Part shown: positions 48,560-56,763 of the stretch, piece by piece
Layout: every line of letters starts with the position of its first letter
Position numbering within the stretch: position 1 is the stretch's first letter
Origin: Parastagonospora avenae f. sp. tritici 18332-5
Taxonomy: Eukaryota > Ascomycota > Dothideomycetes > Pleosporales > Phaeosphaeriaceae
DNA: 64,000 nucleotides
Assembly (NCBI GenBank): GCA_022559985.1
Contig: JAFJTR010000010.1
Location: 589,556 to 653,555 of the forward strand
Direction of reading: 5' to 3'
The notes under the pieces: model-generated
What the model saw: only the letters and a program-made list of their open reading frames with translations
What the model was told of the DNA's origin: nothing
Database searches by the model: none
Translations under genes and position numbers: made by a program

Positions 48560-50645
48560 TAGGCTACTAAAGAAGACGTATGTCAGATTTAATAGATAGG
48601 ATGGAGTATTGATTATTGTCGTGTCTTCTGTGTTCCTGCGACGTATTCTATGAGGCACTGTTAGAGGCAGGAGTCAGATATAAGTAGAAGCTTGTATTAA
48701 GACGAATCCTTGAGGAGTAATCAAGGAGTTCTCTGGGTTGATATAGTCTACAGCACGTGATCTAGCCGCACGTGACCTGAAGGCGGCCCGTCGGATCCTC
48801 GTGATAGGTTTACTCGTGACAATTGCCCCCCCCCCTTTTTTTAAAGGTCGTCCCGATCTTTGTAAAAGTTAAAGGGCGCAGAAGCCTATCATGCATAAGT
48901 ATTAAAGCCTTGACTTTGCAACGCTAGTGTCTTGGAAATTTCCTGCTCTGCAGAACCCTTGAGTTCGTTTGTGAGCGAGATGCAAGCGATTAAACTCCAC
49001 CAAAAACTTTTTTCCAAAGGCTAAAAAGGATTTAGGAGAAATGCGGTTGCCTCAGGGCGCTGCCTATCAGCGTCCTAGCCGCGTTTCGGCTCTTGAGGTA
49101 ACTGCTTGCGCTCGGCAGTAGTTCCTTGAAAGAAAGACTCGTGTTAGTTAAATAGAGTCGTGCTTAGTTTCCTTGACAACGACGTCGTCTAAGGATTCTG
49201 ACGGCACTGTCCCTAGCATTGCTCGCTCAATGCAAGTGCCTGGCTATTGCTCCTGCAAGACTAATTCCAGCATCTGCAGTAGTTGTGTTGCTGCGAAGAA
49301 GGGTGGCCTAGTAGACGAGTATTTCTGTTGGCCCTCAGGATTTAGCTTAGGAAATGTAGTCACTTTATTGCAGTCCTGTGTGCAGAACGTGATTCCTTTT
49401 GTGCTATTGCCCTAGCAGCTCTCGAGCCGCTAGGGGGAGTAGAAAGATAGCTTCTTTGCGTCTTCCTCCTTTCCAGACTCATTTTCGTAAGGCTGGTGTC
49501 CGCCTCGGCAGACGTGCAGTTACTGTCGCGTCCCGGCGACGTCCCTGTCTATTACCCTCTGTTCCCCGAGACACTTCTCGTGGGTTGCGGGTGTAATCTT
49601 CGAGGAGCTCGTCGCAGTGATCGAGGTGCTCGGCTGGCTCCTAAGTAGAGTCTTCTAATGACCATCGCAGCCATTTAATTAGGTACTCGCGCCCGGAGCG
49701 GAGGTCCTTGTGCTTAAGGATACCTTCAACTTCGTATCAGTCTCCTGGCAGGACATCCTCCGGGACTTGAATAGGCCCTGGACGGAAACCTTTATCCACG
49801 AGGGGCTCGTGCCACGGCTCAAGCAACGACACGTTGAAGACTGGGTGGACGCGGGCTATAGATCGTGGAAGGTCTAACTTAACTTGTACGCTAGTTTTCT
49901 AATTCTCTTGGAAATGTAGAAGAGACCTAGGTATCTGGCGTCAAACTTCTTGGACAGGCGGCTAGTAGTGATGTTTTTAGCTCTGAGAAGTACAGGCTCG
50001 CCCACGGCGAAGTGTTTTTCTGCGCGCTTAGTGTTATACTACTTTGCGTTGCTGCGTTGGGCTTAGGGTTAGGTGAGTAATGTCTCCATGCCACGTCTGG
50101 GGCTGGTAGAGATACTAACATTCCCTATAGCTAGTGTTGCCGTATCTTGTTTAGCTGACAAGCTGCGCATTTCGCGATGTAAGCGTGAACGTCGCGGCGC
50201 AGGTACAGCTAGTAGTACTTGCGTCTCAGCAAGTCCGTCGTTTTGTTAACGCTATAGTGACTACCTATAGGGTCATTATGGTTCTTAATCAAGATGTTAT
50301 GACGGAGCGCTAGGTCCTGGGGGATCCACACTTTCCCCTCCCGGTGCAAGACTCCACTAGGGTCGAGCTCCCAGTATGCGGTAGCCTTCTTCGCTCTGCT
50401 CGCTTTCTGACGCGTTAGCGATACATGCTCGTAATAGGCCTTATTACGCTCCTGCACCTGTCTGATGTAATTAGTTAAGCGTTCTGGAATGTCCAGGGCG
50501 TATGCGGATTCGTCTTGCGCGGCTTCTTGCCCAAGGTAGTTCGGCGACGAGACGTTGTCTAGGCTATAAAGGGGACCTGTTGCGACGTTAAAGTCTGGTG
50601 GCTGAGCTTCGAATTCGGTGTTAATACACGGGCAGTCTTTGCCTG
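48560..50645 (-). mobile_element. Ty3/gypsy chromovirus fragment with chromodomain, integrase core missing
   Basis: On the minus strand the order is: the linker before integrase (about 50640-50430), the integrase zinc-binding HHCC domain (HNILIKNHNDPIGSH to KCAACQLNK, about 50310-50130), then after only about 100 bases the integrase C-terminal GPY/F-like region (LLRAKNITTSRLSKKFDARY) and a chromodomain (about 49735-49595: YEVEGILKHK, REYLIKWLRW, EPAEHLDHC). The catalytic D,D-35-E core is absent. At least one Trp codon in the chromodomain is TAG and one before it is TGA. A polypurine tract and a TGTCACGAG LTR start follow at 48842-48821, with the 3' LTR running down to about 48560 (end unclear). 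The 5' side is truncated. Confidence 0.8.
48826..48842 (-). other. Polypurine tract of the chromovirus fragment
   Basis: Seven A then ten G on the minus strand, followed by CAAT and the LTR start TGTCACGAG at 48821. Position directly before an LTR start is where plus-strand DNA synthesis is primed in LTR retrotransposons. Confidence 0.6.
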
Positions 50646-50663
50646 TAGAGAGCGCTTAGGAGG

Positions 50664-51740
50664 TGTGATAAAAGAGAAGGCACGCGCAATTCAGCTAGAT
50701 GCGAATTATCAGATTTGATGGATGGGATCGATGTGTTCATTTCTTGTCCTCTCAGGTGCTACGTGTTCTGATTTTCTTCGTGTTATTACACCTGAGCTTT
50801 GTGTCACTTAACTATCCTTAATCGTAAAGACAGTTGTGCGCGACACCTGCTGTCTGCGAGAAGCAAAGCCTCAGACCTAATCTAACACACCTTCTCAGCT
50901 CGGCGCTCCTCAGCAGCCTAAGCTGGTATGGTCTTTGCGACATCTATACCAGACTATATACTGAGACATTCCATCTTCTCCAGTATTTCCTCTGGATCTG
51001 CTTCCTCTACGCCTCGCTCTTTTACTCTAACTAGACCGACCTATGTTAGGAACTAGGGCTAATGTTTAGCAGGCAGGGTCTGTCACGGTAACGTACCTTG
51101 ACACCCCATACTACTGTACTTAACTGAGCTTGACGGTCTTCGACAGTCCTCTACAGTGCTGCTCTGCCCCTATATGTTGCCTAATGCCCTATTAGGGCCA
51201 GCCTTAGCATTAATGCTCGTCGCCCGCTATAATAGGCTTAGCCTCTGCGCTCAAGCCTTCCCCCTGTTTGTATATCTTTCTGCTCTCGTATCTGCTCTGT
51301 TCTGCACACAACGTCTTGTATTACACCTAAGACCTGTACGTAGTATACCAATCAAGCTTCCCCGCAAGCTCTGACGTTCCTGCTCGTTGCCTCTCGTGAC
51401 AGGGTCTTCGTGAACCTGTTAGCAAGCATTTTGCCTAACGGTACATATACGACTTAGATAGACTTTTGCTTTGCCTCTTGCCTTAGCTAGTAATTATAGA
51501 TATCTACGTAGCAGAGTTTCGTTGTTAGCTAAGAGGTCTCCTTATTAATTAGCTAAATCGTCTGCGTATTATCGCATTATATCGTAATTGTCTCCTCCGT
51601 TAACTCTACCCGAAGCTCCTCTAGCAGCATCCGCACAAACATAGCTTCCTTAACCACTTGCGAGAGTGCAAGCAGTTCTGCTTTGGTCGTAGATGTTGTA
51701 ACAGTATCTTGCTTATTTGCCCTCTACGCGATCAGCCCTC
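50664..51740 (-). mobile_element. Ty1/copia remnant (RNase H end and candidate 3' LTR)
   Basis: The minus strand from about 51735 encodes a decayed copia RNase H (TTKAELLALSQVVKEAMF, CDNTQTI, NRFTKTLPA), interrupted by a solo LTR at 51081-51401 and continuing to a likely ORF end near 50970. A stretch 50887-50664 begins TGTTAG after a purine-rich GAGAAGGTG and ends TTATCACA, so it could be the 3' LTR (224 bp). The LTR call is weak because no second copy was found. Stops are TAG/TAA. Confidence 0.65.
51081..51401 (+). repeat. Solo LTR of the gypsy family, TSD GGGTC
   Basis: A 321-bp unit that starts TGTCACGG and ends CTCGTGACA, flanked by the 5-bp direct repeat GGGTC at 51076-51080 and 51402-51406. 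It is collinear with the LTRs of the element at 56122-62363. A TATA-like GTATATC at 51270-51276 lies about 35 bases before ACACAACGT (51306-51314), the likely transcription start. It interrupts a copia RNase H frame, which rejoins when the LTR and one repeat are removed. Confidence 0.93.
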
Positions 51741-51787
51741 TTTTTTTTTTTTTTTTTTTTAATAATTATATCATTTACATTGTACTA

Positions 51788-51853
51788 ACGTACCTCACGG
51801 CTTCGTCGCTCACACAGGTTGGTCGCTCACTTTTGCCAAGCCCCCACCAAAAC
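51788..51853 (+). repeat. Left terminal inverted repeat of the Fot1 element
   Basis: 66 bp identical to the reverse complement of 53587-53652; the match ends at a single C/T difference. It holds no RIP-type change although the interior is badly damaged. Confidence 0.93.
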
Positions 51854-51915
51854 CACCCTATTCTGGCACAAAACAGCCCACTCTGGCCCTGTATAGAGCA
51901 ATGCAATATGCGATA

Positions 51916-53571
51916 TCATTCAGAGTCTACTTCTACTGCTTGCTTACACGTGCGCGCGTTATGCCCGGTCTGATTGCACTGCCTGCAGCGCCTTTGAGTT
52001 GGCTTACCTCCTTCAGCGCGTACCTGCTTCTTTGGCTTCTTCCCATTACTACGCGCCCCAAACTCCTTTAGAGCAGTCAGGCGAGCTCTATTCTCAACTA
52101 TCAAGGTCCCTTCTGCCTGAATCCGCTTCCTTTTATACGATCTACGTCGTGTGGCAGCCTCATTTGCCGCTCGAAGCTCTGCGATCTCCTTTTGCGCCAA
52201 CACTAGCTTATGCGCGATAATCGCTGCCCCCTTTGAGACCTTCTCAAAGGCCTCCACTATAGACGTTGGTGAGCTATCCACATGCCTTTGAATCCTTGCC
52301 TTCACGAGCGTCGATTGCGACCCTAATTCAAGAGTATTGCTTAGGGTTTGCGACTGCTAGGGCTCGTTGTTAATAGGCAGTAGTGGTGATAGAGTACGCA
52401 ACCGAACGTCAAGGGCTGTTATGACCCGTTCTGGGTCGAATGGGACTAATCCAGCGCCTCGAAACCCTCCTTAGATATTACTAGGAGTAATTGCAGCATT
52501 GTAGGCGCGTATAAAGCAAGGTAGGAACTCAATATTTGTAATGTAGGTGATCCGGTTGCGCATGAGATCTTCGGCTTGGCGCCCGTACGCCTTCTTCAAA
52601 GGCGCAAAACAACCCACATCAAGAGGCTGCAGGAGGTGCGATGAGTACGGAGGCATACAGATAGTAATAATCTTGTTCTCCTTGCAGTACTCCTGGAATA
52701 CGAGCGAGTTATGGCTCTTATGTCCGTCAATTGCAAGCAGTCGGTGGGCGCCAACTACCCTCTTCTTTGTATGCTCATCAAAGTGCTTTAACTACTGCAG
52801 ACTAAGCTTATTTGTTGTCTAGCCGTTCTCAGAGACTGCAATAACCCAATCCTGGGGTAGGCTATCTTCCTTGTACCAGGCAGAGAGGTGATAGTGGCCC
52901 TTGAAGATAATGAAGGGTGGAATAGCCCACCCTGTCGCGTTAATGCCCTAGATGACCGTTGTCCACTCCCTATTGCCCTGCTGCACTGCCTTTAGCCGTC
53001 CTCGTCTCTCTAAAGCTGTAACGACCGCTCTAGTTGATATCTGGCCTATCATAAAGCCTGCCTCGTCAAAGTTGTACGTGTCTTCATCCTGGATGCCGTA
53101 CTTGGCTTTGATATTGGCTACCAGGCCAAACTAGCCCCGGATAACCTCCGGATCCTCGCAGAGAGCTCTCTTATAATCGTACTTGCGATTAAACTTCGTT
53201 GTAAGCTTAGGGCAGCTCTTGACGAACGTACTGGGCCAGTTTAAGCCAACCTGGCCCAGATTGCGCTCCGCGCGCAAGGAATTAGCCATATCAGCCACAG
53301 CTGCGAGCCTGGGGGGCAATCCTCGCGCGACTAGCTCGAGTATATACTTAATAAGCACATCCTCTTCAAGCTTAGTTAGATTCTTTGATTTAGGCTAGCG
53401 ATCTGCATATAGAAGTCGTCTAGCAAGTTGCTCGCTTATCGTTCTTTGAGGGACGTTGTAGATAGCTGCAGCGCGTCGCTGGGAGAGCATCGCGTCTTCT
53501 CTAAGAGCTCGAAGCGCAGTCTGTATTTGAGCTTCTTTTAAAGCTTCTAGGTGATGCTGTTGTTAAGGCAT
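51916..53571 (-). pseudogene. Fot1-type DDE transposase killed by eight nonsense changes
   Basis: A single frame of 552 codons runs from ATG 53571 to the stop at 51916, without frameshift. In order: N-terminal helix-turn-helix, the CENP-B/Tc5 DNA-binding region (VLIKYILELVARGLPPRL), and the DDE_1 catalytic core with Asp in YNFDEAGF, AIDGHKSHNS and LQPLDVGCF. A C-terminal basic coiled-coil part and a CCHC zinc knuckle (CRQCNQTGHNARTC) follow. I count eight internal stops, six TAG and two TAA, no TGA. Each is explained by one C-to-T change in CpA on one strand, at a Gln or Trp codon (for example LQ-stop-LKHF and NI-stop-GGFRG). This is the RIP pattern. Confidence 0.92.
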
Positions 53572-53586
53572 TAGGGTGTAGGAGTA

Positions 53587-53652
53587 GTTTTGGTGGGGGC
53601 TTGGCAAAAGTGAGCGACCAACCTGTGTGAGCGACGAAGCCGTGAGGTACGT
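53587..53652 (-). repeat. Right terminal inverted repeat of the Fot1 element
   Basis: Reverse complement of 51788-51853 over all 66 bp. Followed by TA and by LINE sequence. Confidence 0.93.
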
Positions 53653-54198
53653 TACCTATTGCTAGCATACATACAATGAAGCTCATGCAGTCCTAGGGAC
53701 TATGGAGCGCTGCGCATGCCTCGCTAATCCCTCTTTCCTAGGGTCCACGCTTAGTGCTATTAGCTGCAGTCTTTCACCTGCGTTGTGCATTTCTGCCTTT
53801 CTTTGCAATTTTGACGTTGTTGCTAGCCCTTATAGGGCTCCTGCTGCCCACAGCTACCTAGCTATAGTAATCTCTGTTTCCTTTAGAAAGTCTATTAAAG
53901 TAGCACTTCCCTTTATAGTACTAAATAATTATTATAGCATAGTAGTAGGCATATCTAGCCTTTTTAATATCCTTTTTTGCTTCTTTGTATAATGCTTGCA
54001 TTATAGGAGAAGGTGTTCTAGGGTCTGCAATGCTCTGCAGCTGCTAAAGCATTCTCCTTTATTATCCTTGCCTATCGCTTTAGAAAATTGCTTAAAGAAG
54101 CCCTTTCCTAGCTTAAGCTAGTAATAGGCAGCTAGCACCCTCTTAGAGCTAGAGAGCAGCTGCATCTTGTACGCGACTTTAGGTCTTTCCTGGGTAGC

Positions 54199-54565
54199 TG
54201 TTACGATCAAGGAGTTGGGACTCTTTGGCAACAACGAGAACCAACAAAGGACAAGGACAAGCGGGGCTGTGGTCCCCGGTCACGTGACACACCATCCCGC
54301 CAAGCGAACCATCCCCGGATGGTATGACTGCATAGGATGGTAGGATCTCTTAGTATATAGATCGCAGCAATAGACGCCTATCGTTTATTGTCTTTAACTT
54401 CGTATTTCAAGTTACCTAATACATTGTACTCTTTACAGAAGCACCCTCTTACTGTCTTAGTACGCCCTGCCTCTGTATCCAGTGCTAACATCTCTCATCC
54501 GCGAAAACCAACTTGAGCCCTTCGAGCCAGCTTCCCTCTGCTTAGCTACTTGATAGGTTTTAACA
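54199..54565 (+). repeat. Copia-type solo LTR, 367 bp, TSD GTAGC
   Basis: The unit starts TGTTACGATC and ends TTTTAACA (5-bp inverted ends TGTTA/TAACA), flanked by GTAGC at 54194-54198 and 54566-54570. The second LINE copy reads straight through at about 63490 with one GTAGC, so the insertion is proven by its empty site. The last 130 bases recur, inverted, at 62770-62901. It includes a CACGTGAC box at about 54280-54290. Confidence 0.93.
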
Positions 54566-54923
54566 GTAGCCCTGCTATAGGCCCTGCCTTTCTCTGCAGG
54601 CCTAGCATCTTTCTACTCTTGCTTCTATCTTGCTAGGATCTCCTCTTTAGCCTTTCTCTTAAGATAGCTTAGAGAAGTAATAGGGTCCTTTACTATCCGC
54701 TTAAGGCCTGCCTTAGCTAGCCTATCTGCATGTTCGTTGCCTTGGATTTCTCTATGTCCTGGCACCCAGGATATAGAGACTTTGTTCTGCCTAGATAGCT
54801 GCTTACACAGCTCTATAATCTTATAATAAACTCTTTAGCTACCTATAAGGGAGATTTTCTGTAGTCTTTTTAGAGCGGCCTAGCTGTCTATAAAGACGTG
54901 TATCTCCTCTCCCTGTAGTTCTG

Positions 54924-56116
54924 GCGTCAACCACAAGCCTAGAGGCTGTGAGAACTGAATAAAGTTTGTTTTGCAATAGGCTGAGATAGATTCTGGTAGT
55001 TTTGGGATGCCGGAGGCGCTGGAGCAAGCGCGCTGGGTGGGCCCAAAGTTGGTGTTTTTTGCTATTATGTTGTTAGATAGCGCGTACTCTACCTTAATTA
55101 TCTTTTAGGTAACTTCTTGTCGTAACTAGTGATAGTGTATGTTAATATGCTAAAGTTCAATTTAGAGCTTAGCTACGTCCTCTGTTACTAGTTAAATAGT
55201 CTGTTTATTATTGCATTTAATTATAATTATTAAGTTGCTAAGATTAATCTGACGCTCTTTCAGCAATCGCGACGTAAAAATAGCTTCCTCAGCCACCTAA
55301 GAGAGCGCAAGTAGTTCTGCTTGTGTGGTCAAGGTAGTAACAGTATCTTATTTGCTTGCTCTCTAGGTTATAAGACTGCTAAACGGTTTAATAGCGTAGC
55401 CTTATAAGTTTTTCTAGTTAAAGGTATTATCTATAAATAACACATTACTTGCGACTTTAAAACCTTCGCCTCTCCTAAACTCAAGAGCTAGGTTTAATAA
55501 TTTCTTTAGGTAAAGTAGTACCTGGTCTGCTGCCTCTTAATGCTCGTTGCTTAGATTTGCTAGGAATTGAGCAAGGCGCGATGCTGCGAAGACGATGTCT
55601 GGTCGTGTGGTGACTGCTACAAACAGCAGAGATCTAATCTTGCGCTAGTACTTGTTGACTTCAGCTAGTGCCGCAAGTCTGTCTCGTGGTAGGAGTTTAA
55701 TGCTTAACATTAGCGTATTATGCCTTATGCTTTAGTAGTTAATAAGTTAACTAATCTTATTAACGTAGGCGGCTTAGGATAGCTAAATAGTCTTTTGCTG
55801 GCAGTTGCGCGTAACCTCTACGCTAAGAAACCACTCCAAGTCGTCTCCTCCTGAGCAGAGATATTTTTCTCCGATCCGGTTAATGGCCTTCAGGGCCTCT
55901 AATTCTTGATTTAAGTAGTATGCGATGATAATATCGTCTATATAGAAGAAGATATTAATTCTGTCCTTTATTATGCAGCATAGTTCCTATAGTATTTGTT
56001 AGAACCCTATAGAGACGAGAGTTGCAGTGAACTCCTTCTGCTATAGTAGCAGTGATATCCGGAGCCTATATAGTGCCTTCTGCACTTTTAGTAGAGTGCT
56101 GGGTTTCTAGTACCCT
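54924..56116 (-). mobile_element. Ty1/copia reverse transcriptase and RNase H, downstream part
   Basis: This is the second part of a copia element split by the gypsy insertion. On the minus strand it has the RT catalytic motif (INIFFYIDDIIIAYY, about 55965-55921), then SGGDDLEWFL-like sequence, and RNase H (LLALSQVAEEAIFTSRLL, CNNKQTI, KVEYALSN) down to about 55060. The stretch 55060-54924 is of unclear origin. Many TAG/TAA stops. The first part is at 62369-62769. Confidence 0.8.
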
Positions 56117-56121
56117 CTTAG

Positions 56122-56442
56122 TGTCACGAGAGGCAACGAGCAGGAACGTCAGAGCTTGCGGGGAAGCTTAATTAGTATACTACGTACAGGTCTTAGGTAT
56201 AATATAAGACGTTGTGTGCAGAACAGAGCAGATACGAGAGCAGAAAGATATACAAACAGGGGGAAGGCTTAAGCACAGAGGCTAAGCCTATTATAGCGGG
56301 CGACGAGCATTAATGCTAAGGCTGGCCCTAATAGGGCATTAGGCAACATATAGGGGCAGAGCAGCACTGTAGAGGACTGTCGAAGACCGTCAAGCTTAGT
56401 TAAGTACAGTAGTATGGGGTGTCAAGGTATGTTACTATAACA
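56122..56442 (-). repeat. 3' LTR of the gypsy element (321 bp)
   Basis: Same length as the 5' LTR at 62043-62363. By eye about 16 differences, all transitions, no indels. The terminal TGTCACGG is changed to TGTTATAG here, so this end carries G-to-A damage. Confidence 0.93.
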
Positions 56443-56735
56443 GTACCCCTCTCCTACACTTTAGCACCTGCAAGCGTCGTTGCACTTATGTTCGTTGCAG
56501 TTTGTACTGCGATTTTAGGGGGTTCTAGTATAGCTAGGAACTTTATATAGAACTTGGTAATAGCTATAATATTCTTTAAGTCTATAGCTAGTTCCTATAT
56601 TATCTTGTTATATCCTAGCTAGATAATAAGGTATTTATATTATTTGCGTTGTGTTGGTAGACTTCGTTTGGGTATTTGTACACCCGTAGGCGTACGAGGT
56701 GAGCAGGCAATAGGGGTGTATTTCTAGTGACTGCT

Positions 56736-56763
56736 GCTCTTCTCCTTGTAGGAGGAGAAGAGC
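56736..56763. repeat. Perfect 11-bp inverted repeat with 6-base loop
   Basis: GCTCTTCTCCT (56736-56746) faces AGGAGAAGAGC (56753-56763). A second imperfect stem (GCGTACGCTCAA / TTGAGCCGTACGC) lies at about 56787-56826. Both fall in the gypsy element between pol and the 3' LTR. Confidence 0.7.

Larger units (their letters stand above)
51788..53652 (-). mobile_element. Fot1/pogo (Tc1-mariner) DNA transposon, 1,865 bp, TA target duplication
   Basis: Terminal inverted repeats of 66 perfect bp (51788-51853 and 53587-53652), starting ACGTACCTCACGG, enclose one minus-strand transposase frame. TA lies on each side (51786-51787 and 53653-53654). The LINE copy at 62.9 kb has a single TA at the matching place (near 62930), so the empty site is visible. 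Size, TIR and TA duplication match the Fot1 group of fungi. Confidence 0.95.
51741..54923 (-). mobile_element. LINE (Tad1-like) 3' end, copy 1, with two later insertions
   Basis: On the minus strand, from the top: an RNase H domain (FIDS-stop-AALKRLQK, SISWVPGHREIQGNEHADRL, about 54900-54700), a linker, and the ORF2 C-terminal region with a Cys-rich patch. After the 3' UTR comes a poly(A) tail, seen as about 22 T on the plus strand at 51741-51763. It is 5'-truncated near 54923. Its sequence is interrupted by a Fot1/pogo element (51788-53652) and by a copia-type solo LTR (54199-54565). A second copy at 62902-64000 gives the uninterrupted order. Confidence 0.85.

Noticed and set aside
53131..53358. 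Separate small gene for an HTH protein
   Set aside because: It is one stop-free segment of the single 552-codon Fot1 transposase frame, not a gene of its own.
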